DNA from: Bacteroidales bacterium UBA1064
Lineage (GTDB): Bacteria > Bacteroidota > Bacteroidia > Bacteroidales > Tenuifilaceae
Assembly: GCA_002316235.1 (NCBI GenBank)
Contig: DCDD01000140.1
Location: 1 to 18,597, forward strand
Direction of reading: 5' to 3'
DNA length: 18,597 nt
Positions 1 through 7,768 of the stretch are shown here, piece after piece. The stretch's first letter is position 1. The number at the start of each line of letters is the position of its first letter. The position numbers and the translations under genes are program-made. The notes beneath the pieces are model-generated. The model did no database searches. It saw only the letters and a list, made by a program, of their open reading frames with translations, and was not told the origin of the DNA.

Positions 1-566
1 GCTCTAATATATGTTCCCTTGCTACAGCATATTCTTAGGGTTAGCAATGGGGGCTCAAAGCTTAACATCTCCATTTCAAATATTTCGATGGGTACGGGTT
101 CCAAGGCTACTTCAATTCCCTTACGGGCGTACTTATACGCTCTCTTCCCATTTATGTACTTTGCTGAAAACAGAGGAGGAGTCTGGTGCTGAATTCCCAT
201 AAAGTTCTTTAGGGTTTCTGCAATCAGGGTTGGAGTAATATGTTCTGTCGGAAATTGCCCATCGGGGGGTGTTTCCAAGTCAAAAGAAGGGGTGGTTTCT
301 CCCAATTTTAGCGTTGCCAAGTACTCCTTTTTCCCGTTCATCAGGCTGTCAATTTGCTTGGTTGCCCTACCTGTGCAAATAACCAGTAGCCCTGTGGCCA
401 AGGGATCAAGGGTTCCAGCATGGCCTACCTTGATGGTTCTATCACCGGTAGCCCGATGGATGAGCGTCCTAATTTTACCTACCACGTTAAATGACGTCCA
501 TCCAAGAGGCTTATCAACCAGAATGGCTGTTCCCTCCTTGGTTGCGTTAAAGTTATTTACGTCCAT
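1..566 (-). CDS. truB: tRNA pseudouridine(55) synthase TruB, 3' end cut off by the window edge
   Basis: TruB converts U55 to pseudouridine in the T-loop of tRNAs in the cytoplasm. About 188 residues are visible; the family usually has about 230-300, so the C-terminal part lies outside the window. The N-terminus reads ILVDKPLGWTSF, then the catalytic block VGHAGTLDPLATG, whose Asp is the family nucleophile. Near the window edge CCSKGTYIR matches the conserved TruB motif that usually continues into SLARDIG. The start chosen is the ATG at 564-566. The frame stays open a little further upstream, but those residues do not look like TruB. It is the last visible gene of the minus-strand run yfhO-ftsX-DUF3098, separated from the DUF3098 gene by 327 bases where uppP would often be. 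Identification is secure. Confidence 0.95.
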   Translation of the reverse strand, partial: MDVNNFNATKEGTAILVDKPLGWTSFNVVGKIRTLIHRATGDRTIKVGHAGTLDPLATGLLVICTGRATKQIDSLMNGKKEYLATLKLGETTPSFDLETPPDGQFPTEHITPTLIAETLKNFMGIQHQTPPLFSAKYINGKRAYKYARKGIEVALEPVPIEIFEMEMLSFEPPLLTLRICCSKGTYIR

Positions 567-893
567 AAATTGAAAATGCTGGTGGCCAATAATTGTAACG
601 ATTTATGCTGTATCATTTGAAGGAGAGCAAAGAAGAGTCTATTCTAATTGGGGAAAGCATTTAATATTTTGCATCATGCGATGTTGGCGGTGTAAATGGC
701 CACAAAAAAGTAGTTTTGCAAGATGAATTACCCAAGCAGCCTTAACGGACATAAGCCGGCAAGAAACTTGATGCGTGCCTTTACCGTGGAGTTGTCCAGC
801 GCAATACTACGCGTATAAAGATGTTAGCATTGCCATCTTTACAATACCCAATAGCGTAAAATTGGATAGGGTGGCTATTCCTGTTGTCGGCGA
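567..893. other. 327-base stretch with no supported gene, where uppP is often found
   Basis: I read all six frames between the DUF3098 stop and the truB start. The longest open stretches are about 40-50 codons, for example a plus-strand frame from GTG 775 to TAA 897. None shows a recognisable family motif. No tRNA-like fold or clear terminator was seen. In many Bacteroidota the order here is ftsX, DUF3098, uppP, truB. UppP is about 265 residues and would need some 800 bases, so it cannot fit. I found no piece resembling the N-terminal UppP motif region (GLTEFLPVSSSGH-like). The stretch may carry a truB promoter or deletion debris, but neither is demonstrated. Confidence 0.6.
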
Positions 894-1163
894 CTAACTC
901 TTGTGTTTTGGTTTTTTCATAATAGCATAGATTTCAAACACAAAGCCGCCCAGCACAACAATAGGGGCTAGTGTTATACGCCTGAAGCTAAAGATTCGCG
1001 GGTCAAAAACATTGGGGTCCTTTGAACCGCCACCGGCCATGAGAATAAATCCCAGAATGATGATGCCGAATCCTACCAGCAACAACTTGTAATTTTCCTT
1101 TCCAAGCGCGAACTTCCCCTCAACCTGAGAGCTATCGGCCGGCTTGTTTGCATTTTTGGCCAT
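894..1163 (-). CDS. DUF3098 family small membrane protein
   Basis: An 89-residue protein with a short polar, Lys-rich N-terminus and two hydrophobic segments (about residues 25-43 and 62-81). Between them is a loop with the motif LMAGGGSKDPNVF followed by FSFRRITLAP. These motifs and the FALGKENY lead-in are characteristic of DUF3098, a family of unknown function found in Bacteroidota. Both membrane segments should place the short ends on the cytoplasmic side. It starts with ATG, lies 36 bases downstream of ftsX on the same strand and is very probably co-transcribed with it. The recurrent link to ftsX in this phylum suggests a role connected with the divisome or envelope, but that is inference from context only. 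Confidence 0.9.
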   Translation of the reverse strand: MAKNANKPADSSQVEGKFALGKENYKLLLVGFGIIILGFILMAGGGSKDPNVFDPRIFSFRRITLAPIVVLGGFVFEIYAIMKKPKHKS

Positions 1164-1199
1164 ATCAGCGTAGTATTAAATAGTTTGAAATGTTAGCTG

Positions 1200-2078
1200 T
1201 TAGTAGTATAGGTCATCGGCGTTTAGCCTCAGGAACTTGTTTACTGCTAAGAGTGTAGCTGTTAAGTTGATAGCTATTCCCACCAATGTAACCGCTGCAA
1301 ATATACCCATAATATAGTAGGGTTCAACAATCTGAAGAATATCTGCAACTTCGTTTCTTATTCCGTAAATAAGTCCGGAAAGCAGGCCGATTGCAATAAT
1401 AGAGGCATAGAGGCCATGCAGAATGCTTCGGAGAAGGAATGGCTTACGGATAAAACCCCAGGTGGCCCCCACCTGCTTCATAGTATTTATGAGGAACCTA
1501 CGGGAGTAAACCGAAAGCCGGATGGTGTTGTTAATAAGCACCAGTGCGATGAAAAGCATCAGGGCGCCAAAAGCCAGCACTACCAAACCCAACCGGCTTA
1601 CATTTTCGTTGACCAGGTTGACCAGCGATTTTTGGTAGTCAACCTCCTTGACTTGCTGGAACTGCTTCAGCCAACTTTCAATTTTTGGAATGCTGTCGTT
1701 GTTGGCATAGTCAGCCTTCAGCCTGACGTCGATAAAGGCAGAAAGCGGGTTGTATCCAAGATAGGAAATGAAGTCCTCTCCCAGCTCCTTTTCCATAAGG
1801 CTGGCTGCATCTTCCTTGCTGTAGTACTGCGAAGATCTGACGTAGGTTGAGGCATCAAGAAGTTTTTTCAAGTAGTTTGCATCGGCGTTACTAACGCTGT
1901 CGTTAAGGTAAATGGTAAAGCCAATATTCTCCTTCATGTAGTCAGAGAGTTTTTGGGAGCTAATAACGAGCAAGCCCAGTATGCCCAAGGTGAAAAGAAC
2001 CAGAGAAATGCTAATGATAGACGAGATGTAGGAATTTCGCAACCGCCCCTTAGCCGATTTTTTGGTTTGGTTCTTCAT
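1200..2078 (-). CDS. ftsX: Cell division protein FtsX (permease-like)
   Basis: FtsX is the membrane half of the FtsEX complex. With the ATPase FtsE it transmits ATP hydrolysis across the inner membrane to activate cell-wall hydrolases at the division site. The 292 residues show the family layout: a basic cytoplasmic N-terminus, a first membrane segment at about 19-41, an extracytoplasmic domain of about 120 residues (roughly 42-162), then three membrane segments at about 163-183, 214-240 and 254-278. The stretch VYSRRFLINTMKQVGAT between segments 2 and 3 is the typical FtsX cytoplasmic loop. Length is normal. No ftsE is adjacent, which is common in Bacteroidota, where ftsE often sits elsewhere. 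It begins with ATG 17 bases downstream of the yfhO-family gene, so the two look co-transcribed. Confidence 0.95.
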   Translation of the reverse strand: MKNQTKKSAKGRLRNSYISSIISISLVLFTLGILGLLVISSQKLSDYMKENIGFTIYLNDSVSNADANYLKKLLDASTYVRSSQYYSKEDAASLMEKELGEDFISYLGYNPLSAFIDVRLKADYANNDSIPKIESWLKQFQQVKEVDYQKSLVNLVNENVSRLGLVVLAFGALMLFIALVLINNTIRLSVYSRRFLINTMKQVGATWGFIRKPFLLRSILHGLYASIIAIGLLSGLIYGIRNEVADILQIVEPYYIMGIFAAVTLVGIAINLTATLLAVNKFLRLNADDLYY

Positions 2079-2095
2079 GGGTAGGATGGCTTCAA

Positions 2096-4510
2096 TTAGA
2101 TAGATTTCTTACTAAATGCGCTCCACCCTATCCAGCCTACGAATATTAAAATCAGGAGCAGGGAGGAGGTCAGGTCAATACTTTTTCCAACCCTCCACAT
2201 TGGGGGGTCGAAGGTGAACTCGATACGGTGTTCCCCAGCCGGTACTATCATTGCCCGGAGAACATAGTTTGCCCTGAAGTGCGGCGCAGGTTTTCCATCA
2301 ATGCTGGCCTTCCACCCTTTAGGATAGTAGATTTCAGAGAAAACTGCCAATTTTGGCTGGTTGGATATTGAGTGGTATTTCAGCATATTTGGTGCGTATT
2401 CAACCAGCTCAATGTTTCCTGCACCGGAGTTGTCGGGTTTAAAATCGGCTAGCAGCGATTCAAACTTTTTATCAACAATAGCGGTAGTTTTAGGGTTAAA
2501 GTTGTAGAGTGCCTGAATTTCCTCGTCGGGGTTGTTAACAAGTTTGATAGAATCGACAAACCAAACATTTCCTAGTGCATCGGGGTTGGGTAGGGCTATA
2601 GGACCATTCTGTCCGGGCTGAATGAAGTACTTGGTATTCAGCATGTTCAAAACAGCCATGTTACCCTTTGAAAGGTGGTAGTCAATAAGGTCCTGGTAGC
2701 GGCGGAGCTTAGCTCCATGGTAGCCGCCTATAGACTTGTGGTAGAAGGATGTAGAGGCATCGTTGAAAGGGCTTACCGTAAGGTTGAACACCCTGAAGTC
2801 CGGGCTTTTGTCGGCTAAAATCTGCTTATCGGCATCCGTGGGGGTAAAAGGGGCTTCTACCATTCGTTTATTAACAAAGCCATCGTTGTTCATGTAGCGC
2901 TTGTTAACCACCCACATATCTATTGTAATGAGCAGGCCTAAGGAAAGCAGGAAGTAGGAAGGTTTTATTTTTTTGATAAAAAATGCGTAAACAATGCCCG
3001 CTCCGGCAAGAACAAAAAATAGCGAACGGAGGGAGTCGTTAGTCAGCATGTGCTGCCGGTCTCTTTTTAGGACATCAATAAGTTCCTTTGGCCAGCCAAG
3101 CTGCTGATCAACAGCTCCGCTAAAGTTAAAAATGCCCCTTCCAAATATCAAGAAAAACAAGCAAATTCCTGCGGTAATACCAGTTGCCCATTTAAATGCC
3201 CTGAGAAAGTCTGGTTTAGCAATTTTTCCCTCATAAATCTCCTTTAAGCCCAGAAAACCTATTAGGGGCATGGTTAGCTCGGCAACCACCAGAATCATCG
3301 AGACTGTCCGGAATTTGTTGTAGGCCGGAAAGTAGTTGAGAAAAAAATTTGTAAGGAAGTTGAAGTGGTGCCCCCAGGCTAGTAGGATTGCCAGTAGGGT
3401 AACTGCAAACAATGCCCACTTTTCGGGGCCTCTAAGAAGAAACATGCCTAGTATGAAGAGGAAAAAAATGATGGCGCCCACGTAAACAGGTCCCGAGGTT
3501 GAGGGTTGTGGTCCCCAGTAGGTTGGCAGCTGCTTCACAATTGTTTGCGCCTGGCTAAAGGGAACCCCATTTTGACGCAGGAACTTGAATGTTTCGGAGT
3601 TTACGCCAACATCCATGGAGCTGGCGCCTCCCATAAGGTTGGGGATTAGCATGTTGAAGGTTTCCGCAACTCCGTAGCTCCACTGGGTAACGTAATCCTT
3701 GTCGAGTCCCGAGGTTTTGTTGTGCTGGTTGTCGGTTAGCTCAGATTTCCCCCTTATGGAGTCTTTGCCGTAATCGTAGGTAAACCATAGGTTGCTAAAG
3801 TTTGATCCCACAGCAAGAATTCCTGCAATTGCAAGAAATCCGATGGCCTTATAGATAGTTTTCAGGGTTTTGGTCTTTTGGGCATTTATGAAGAACGCAA
3901 CAAGCAGGGCCAGCATGATAAATGCGCTGTAGTAGGTAATTTGTGGATGCCCACTTGCCAGGTTAAGCCCAAAGAAAAAGCCAAATATGGCCATTCCGCC
4001 CCAGAACCTTCCCTTACAGGCCATAACCAGTCCTGCAATCATGGGTGCAACATAGCCAATTGCCTGAATTTTGGAGTTATGCCCTGCTCCAATTATGATG
4101 AAAAAATATGTTGATAGGCCGTAGCCTAGCGCACCAACCAAACTCAGCCAAGGATTTAATCCGAAAACAAGCAGCAGGATGTAGAAACCAAGCATAGCAA
4201 TAAAAATGAAGCTGGCAGGACGTTGTAGAAAATTCATTGCCTTGTTAACCTTCAGCATCAGGTTGCCTGAATAGTTGGCTGAAATCAGGTAGGCGGGCAT
4301 TCCTCCAAACATGCTGTTGGTCCATAGGGTTTCCTTCCCCGTTTTTTCCTTGAAGTCCATAATTTCCTTAGCCGATCCCCTCCACTGGGCAATATCGTGC
4401 TGGTAGAGCCTTTTGCCCTGAATTTGAGGATAAAAATAGGCAAGTGAAATTGCCATAAACACTAGCACGGCAATAACATGGGGTAGGGCTTTGCTCAGGA
4501 TCTTATTCAT
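2096..4510 (-). CDS. YfhO family polytopic membrane protein
   Basis: An 804-residue protein with about a dozen hydrophobic segments over residues 10-550, a mostly soluble C-terminal domain (about 550-775) and a last membrane helix near 778-796. Early features are QHD (Asp39) in the first extracytoplasmic loop, GHNSK at 143-147 and GHPQ at 187-190, which recall GT-C-type membrane glycosyltransferases. The C-terminal block FSEIYYPKGWKASIDG with the later VPAGEHRIEF is typical of YfhO-family (bacterial membrane protein) members. In Gram-positive bacteria YfhO relatives act in glycosylation of teichoic acids or lipids. In Bacteroidota the substrate is unknown, so a lipid-linked glycosyl transfer role is only a hypothesis. 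It starts with ATG and appears to be the first gene of the unit continuing into ftsX. Confidence 0.85.
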   Translation of the reverse strand: MNKILSKALPHVIAVLVFMAISLAYFYPQIQGKRLYQHDIAQWRGSAKEIMDFKEKTGKETLWTNSMFGGMPAYLISANYSGNLMLKVNKAMNFLQRPASFIFIAMLGFYILLLVFGLNPWLSLVGALGYGLSTYFFIIIGAGHNSKIQAIGYVAPMIAGLVMACKGRFWGGMAIFGFFFGLNLASGHPQITYYSAFIMLALLVAFFINAQKTKTLKTIYKAIGFLAIAGILAVGSNFSNLWFTYDYGKDSIRGKSELTDNQHNKTSGLDKDYVTQWSYGVAETFNMLIPNLMGGASSMDVGVNSETFKFLRQNGVPFSQAQTIVKQLPTYWGPQPSTSGPVYVGAIIFFLFILGMFLLRGPEKWALFAVTLLAILLAWGHHFNFLTNFFLNYFPAYNKFRTVSMILVVAELTMPLIGFLGLKEIYEGKIAKPDFLRAFKWATGITAGICLFFLIFGRGIFNFSGAVDQQLGWPKELIDVLKRDRQHMLTNDSLRSLFFVLAGAGIVYAFFIKKIKPSYFLLSLGLLITIDMWVVNKRYMNNDGFVNKRMVEAPFTPTDADKQILADKSPDFRVFNLTVSPFNDASTSFYHKSIGGYHGAKLRRYQDLIDYHLSKGNMAVLNMLNTKYFIQPGQNGPIALPNPDALGNVWFVDSIKLVNNPDEEIQALYNFNPKTTAIVDKKFESLLADFKPDNSGAGNIELVEYAPNMLKYHSISNQPKLAVFSEIYYPKGWKASIDGKPAPHFRANYVLRAMIVPAGEHRIEFTFDPPMWRVGKSIDLTSSLLLILIFVGWIGWSAFSKKSI

Positions 4511-4676
4511 CTGCTTAAGTTTATGTTACTGACACTACAGCTGGTTGTAAAAGTAAATGAACCTAGAAAACTTATGTTTCTACTTGCTTACCATACCGAG
4601 CTATATTCCCTATGAATTAAAATGAATTTTGAAGCAGTTCAAAATTTACCCATGGGTAGCTCAACAGTTTAGCGTT

Positions 4677-4684
4677 CAAATATA
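4677..4684 (-). promoter_or_regulatory. Candidate -7 element upstream of the yfhO-family gene
   Basis: Read on the minus strand the bases are TATATTTG, matching the Bacteroidota -7 consensus TAnnTTTG. No clear -33 TTTG is seen 19-21 bases further upstream. A second, weaker match (TACTTTTA, 4548-4555) lies closer to the ATG. Either could drive the yfhO-ftsX-DUF3098 unit. The 271-base gap 4511-4781 holds nothing else that I recognise. Confidence 0.35.
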
Positions 4685-4781
4685 CGCAAAAATTACGGTG
4701 ATGGGTTAAAATCATATTTGAAATGGCTGAACAGTAGTTCTTTTAGGTATGATGCTTTACTAAAAATTTTTTCAATGTGGG

Positions 4782-6008
4782 CTATTTGGATTTCCTGAAA
4801 AGGACAATTCTGTTGGTGTTAGTGCCCCTTGAGTTGTTGCTAACCCCCCAAATATTTGATGTTTTAGTAAATTTCTGTTGGTTGATTAGTATTCCCACGC
4901 AGTCAAAACCGGCTTCGAGGCCTAAGGGGACTACATGGTTCTCCAGCTTTACCTTACCATTTCTAACTTCACCAACCTCAAATGCCACGTAGCCCTTGTG
5001 TTTAGTTTTGGAGTAAAGCATCACGAATACCTCACGCATCACATTTTCCCACTCCTCAATGGTTTTAGACATGGTAATTCGGGATGCAACATCCTGAATA
5101 TTGATGTTGTTAAACCAGCATCGAAGCCAGTTGTCGGCTGCATACTGCACCACGTTAAGGAAGGGCGGGGAGGTTATGGTAAGGCTAACCGAGTTATCGG
5201 GCAGGGTGTTGGCATGGCGTGCATCGGTGTTCAGGAGAATGGCCTTTTCCCCCGCCTTGCGCAGGCGGCTGGTTTCTTCCTCGGATATATTCCGCAGTAA
5301 ATCCCCCGATTTTTTCAGAATGATTGACTTAACGTTCTTGTAGCCAGGAGTTTTACCATGTTTAATGTTCAGCATTCTTTGTTTTTCGGCACTTATGGCC
5401 TGGTTGGGCGGTAGCGTGTAGCCCGAAAAGAAGTTGACCGAATGACCCGTAAGCCTGTTGGTTGCCACCATTCGTATCCACTGGTCCACCTCATCCTCCT
5501 TTTCTTGTTGCTTTCTTGTGTCCAGGTAATTACGCAAGCTCACTATTTCTGCTTCGGTCTGGGGGTGAAAAAACATACTTAAGTCGGAACTTGCTCTTAA
5601 GGAAGAATTAACGGGTATGCTGGAAAGTCGTTGCTGCACATCGGCAAGGTTTGGGATAAACAACCTGGGTCGGGTGAGCATAAGGCTCAACGGGTTTACA
5701 TCGTTGCCTGCAACGTTACGGCCCATGAGAGCAGCTTCAATAATGGTTGTTCCCCGCCCCAGAAATGGATCGTAAACAGTTTCGTCTTCGGAGGTCAGGC
5801 GTTCAATGAAAAAGTGCGGAAGTTGGGGTTTAAAACAAGCCCGGTAGGAGATTTCGTGGATGGAGCTTGCCTGCCGCTGTTTTGATGTCCAATACTCGTT
5901 GATAAATACAGGGTATGTTGAGCCCCTAACCGGTAAGTCTAACACCTGGGTTTTTATGCCGGCACTGCCGGAAAGGGAGAATCCTGCCAGATATTCTTCT
6001 ATGTTCAA
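4782..6008 (-). CDS. Solitary amino-group DNA methyltransferase (N4-cytosine/N6-adenine type)
   Basis: A 408-residue SAM-dependent methyltransferase. A motif X-like segment (FKPQLPHFFIERL) is followed at 80-88 by DPFLGRGTT, the SAM-binding motif I (usually DPFxGSGTT), then VAGNDVNP (motif II-like). The catalytic motif IV appears late as TSPPF at 279-283, the (S/T)PP(Y/F) signature of enzymes that methylate exocyclic amino groups of A or C. About 190 residues lie between motifs I and IV, room for a target-recognition region. No restriction endonuclease or specificity subunit is adjacent, so it looks like an orphan; base and target site cannot be told from sequence. The start is TTG at 6006-6008: an in-frame stop lies two codons upstream and no early ATG exists. 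A transfer of methyl groups to RNA is a less likely alternative. Confidence 0.8.
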   Translation of the reverse strand: MNIEEYLAGFSLSGSAGIKTQVLDLPVRGSTYPVFINEYWTSKQRQASSIHEISYRACFKPQLPHFFIERLTSEDETVYDPFLGRGTTIIEAALMGRNVAGNDVNPLSLMLTRPRLFIPNLADVQQRLSSIPVNSSLRASSDLSMFFHPQTEAEIVSLRNYLDTRKQQEKEDEVDQWIRMVATNRLTGHSVNFFSGYTLPPNQAISAEKQRMLNIKHGKTPGYKNVKSIILKKSGDLLRNISEEETSRLRKAGEKAILLNTDARHANTLPDNSVSLTITSPPFLNVVQYAADNWLRCWFNNINIQDVASRITMSKTIEEWENVMREVFVMLYSKTKHKGYVAFEVGEVRNGKVKLENHVVPLGLEAGFDCVGILINQQKFTKTSNIWGVSNNSRGTNTNRIVLFRKSK

Positions 6009-6031
6009 GGTTTAGCTACTTTACAACTGCA

Positions 6032-6039
6032 CAAATTTA
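6032..6039 (-). promoter_or_regulatory. Candidate -7 element for the methyltransferase gene
   Basis: On the minus strand the bases read TAAATTTG, matching TAnnTTTG. They lie 24 bases before the TTG start, so a transcript from here would have a leader of only some 15-20 bases. A TTTG at the expected -33 spacing is not present; a CTTG occurs, but at about 14 bases, which is too close. Confidence 0.4.
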
Positions 6040-6125
6040 GGAAGGAATGACCACAAGAAAAAGCATGGGGGTGCATCGGGGGAATATTTGACTTTTTGGC
6101 TTGCCAGGGTTATGTTCAAAAGCAA

Positions 6126-6147
6126 GGCCGGAGAGTTCTCCCCGGCC
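6126..6147 (-). terminator. Intrinsic terminator after the deoxyhypusine synthase-like gene
   Basis: The minus-strand RNA can form a 9-base-pair stem (GGCCGGGGA paired with UCUCCGGCC, one G-U pair) closed by a GAAC loop. It is followed by the U-rich stretch UUGCUUUUG. It lies about 50 bases past the stop of the deoxyhypusine synthase-like gene and before the methyltransferase gene, so the two are probably separate transcripts. Confidence 0.7.
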
Positions 6148-6194
6148 AAGCCAACATCTATTGTATTGCTGCGCAATGGAGCTGAGTTCACCTT

Positions 6195-7172
6195 CTACCA
6201 ACCCAGCACGTAGGCAAATATTAGGGGGGCAACAATAGTAGCGTCCGATTCGATGATGAATTTTGGGGTGTTGATGCCCAGCTTTCCCCAGGTGATTTTT
6301 TCATTTGGAACTGCTCCGGAGTATGACCCGTAGCTGGTGGTGGAATCGCTAATCTGGCAGAAGTAGCTCCAGAAAGGTGTATCCTCTCGTTCCAGGTCCT
6401 GTGTAAGCATGGGAACCACGCAAATTGGGAAATCACCTGAAATTCCTCCGCCAATTTGGAAGAAGCCAATGCCCTCTTTCCCGGCATTTTTGGTGTACCA
6501 ATCGGCCAGGAACATCATGTACTCTATACCAGTTTTCATGATGCTGGGTTTAAGCTCGTTTTTAATACAGTAGGCGGCAAAAATATTGCCCATGGTAGAG
6601 TCCTCCCAGCCTGGAACAATAATTGGCAGGTTTTTTTCGGCAGCAGCAAGCATCCATGAGTTTTTGGGATCAATCTCATAGTACTGCTTCAGCACACCGC
6701 TACGAATTAGCTTGTACATGTACTCATAGGGGAAAAAACGTTCCCCCTTGTCGAGGGCGCTCTTCCAAATGTCGAAGAGGTGTGATTGCAGCCTCCTGAA
6801 TGCCTCCTCCTCGGGGATACAGGTATCTGTAACCCTGTTAAGGCCGCTTTGAAGCAAATCCCATTCCTGTTGTGGAGTAAAATCGCGGTAATCGGGAACT
6901 CGTTTGTAGTGGTTGTGGGCCACCAGGTTCATCAAGTCTTCCTCAAGGTTTGCCCCGGTACAGGTTATAATCTGAACCTTATCCTGCCTTATCATTTCGG
7001 CCAGGCTTATACCAAGCTCGGCAGTGCTCATGGCGCCGCCAAGGGTGATCATCATCTTCTTGCCATCGGCAAGGTGTTTTTTGTAGGCCTTAGCTGCATC
7101 AACAAGTGAAGCAGCGTTGAAATGCAGGTAATGCTTCTCGATAAACGAGGAGATTGGTTTGTTCTGATCCAT
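6195..7172 (-). CDS. Deoxyhypusine synthase-like (DHS family) protein
   Basis: A 325-residue NAD-dependent aminobutyl-transferase-type protein. In eukaryotes and archaea DHS moves the butylamine group of spermidine onto a lysine of eIF5A, which bacteria lack. Visible family features are LGGAMSTAELG (44-54), TCTGANLEEDL (70-80), GGGISGDFP (241-249) and NEKITWGKL (290-298). In the last, Lys297 matches the lysine that forms the covalent imine intermediate in human DHS, with Trp295 and Glu291 also kept. By eye, three human active-site positions differ: Asp243, His288 and Asp316 correspond to Asn196, Asp247 and Tyr284. This points to a polyamine-related reaction without eIF5A, such as homospermidine formation from spermidine and putrescine, but the substrate is not shown. 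It starts with ATG 23 bases after rpiB and is probably co-transcribed with it. Confidence 0.88.
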   Translation of the reverse strand: MDQNKPISSFIEKHYLHFNAASLVDAAKAYKKHLADGKKMMITLGGAMSTAELGISLAEMIRQDKVQIITCTGANLEEDLMNLVAHNHYKRVPDYRDFTPQQEWDLLQSGLNRVTDTCIPEEEAFRRLQSHLFDIWKSALDKGERFFPYEYMYKLIRSGVLKQYYEIDPKNSWMLAAAEKNLPIIVPGWEDSTMGNIFAAYCIKNELKPSIMKTGIEYMMFLADWYTKNAGKEGIGFFQIGGGISGDFPICVVPMLTQDLEREDTPFWSYFCQISDSTTSYGSYSGAVPNEKITWGKLGINTPKFIIESDATIVAPLIFAYVLGW

Positions 7173-7195
7173 TTTCTTAGAATATTGTTGGGTTG

Positions 7196-7639
7196 TTATT
7201 TGGATAGTGGAATTTTTTCAACTCTACGGGAATGCCGGCCACCTTCAAACCGGGCATCCAGAAAGGCTTTTGCAATTAGCTTAGCTTCCTGAGCCGAAAC
7301 AAATCGGGCCGGAATTGAGCAAACGTTGGCATCGTTATGCATACGGGCAAGGCTGGCAATTTCAGGGATCCAGCAAAGTGCAGCCCTAATTCCCTGGTGC
7401 TTGTTGGCAGTTATCGATACGCCATTCCCGCTTCCGCAAAGCAAGAATCCAAAACGATATTCGCCATTCTCGACCGCTTGTGCCAGCGGATGGGCAAAAT
7501 CGGGATAGTCAACGCTATCCTCGCTGTGCGTTCCAAAATCCCAAACATGATATCCCAATTCCCCAAGAAACTGCTTTAAATCCTCTTTCAGGTGGTAACC
7601 TGCATGGTCGGAGGCGATGGCTAGCTTTTCTTTTTCCAT
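7196..7639 (-). CDS. rpiB: Ribose-5-phosphate isomerase B
   Basis: RpiB interconverts ribose 5-phosphate and ribulose 5-phosphate in the non-oxidative pentose phosphate pathway, or a related aldose such as allose phosphate. From the ATG at 7637-7639 the protein is 147 residues, the usual size. It begins MEKEKLAIASDHAGYHLK, where the SDHAG block is the standard RpiB N-terminus. The catalytic region FLLCGSGNGVSITANK carries the active-site Cys, and ARMHNDANV carries the catalytic His. The C-terminus has FEGGRHSRRVEKI, also typical. The frame can be extended to a TTG at 7669 (157 residues), but the added ten residues precede the normal start and are not supported. It heads the unit with the deoxyhypusine synthase-like gene and is divergent from hemW. 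Confidence 0.95.
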   Translation of the reverse strand: MEKEKLAIASDHAGYHLKEDLKQFLGELGYHVWDFGTHSEDSVDYPDFAHPLAQAVENGEYRFGFLLCGSGNGVSITANKHQGIRAALCWIPEIASLARMHNDANVCSIPARFVSAQEAKLIAKAFLDARFEGGRHSRRVEKIPLSK

Positions 7640-7707
7640 GTTGCCGGGTATAATTACCTTTTCTGCCAATAGATGAAATGGTTTGTGTTCGTATAACGTT
7701 AACTTTG

Positions 7708-7715
7708 CAAAGATA
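7708..7715 (-). promoter_or_regulatory. Candidate -7 element for rpiB
   Basis: The minus strand reads TATCTTTGC, a very typical Bacteroidota -7 sequence, 68 bases upstream of the rpiB ATG. There is no TTTG at the -33 position; that region is A-rich instead. Transcription from here would cover rpiB and the deoxyhypusine synthase-like gene. Confidence 0.5.
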
Positions 7716-7768
7716 ATGGCTTTTTGGCTTTTATATCTGTTTTTGTGTCGTAATCATTTGGTGACAAG

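Noticed and set aside
567..893. Minus-strand fragments of about 30-50 codons considered as a decayed uppP
   Set aside because: None contains the conserved UppP blocks or a convincing membrane-segment pattern, so a remnant cannot be claimed.
775..897. Plus-strand open frame of 40 codons (GTG to TAA) whose stop overlaps the DUF3098 stop on the other strand
   Set aside because: The end of the frame looks protein-like, but there is no family motif, ATG or ribosome binding site, and 40 codons can arise by chance.
4760..4772. A-run/T-run near 4762-4772 as a terminator for the methyltransferase
   Set aside because: It is a short AT-only palindrome with no GC stem, so it is not a credible intrinsic terminator.
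7640..7669. TTG at 7667-7669 as the rpiB start
   Set aside because: The ATG ten codons later gives the standard RpiB N-terminus and length.
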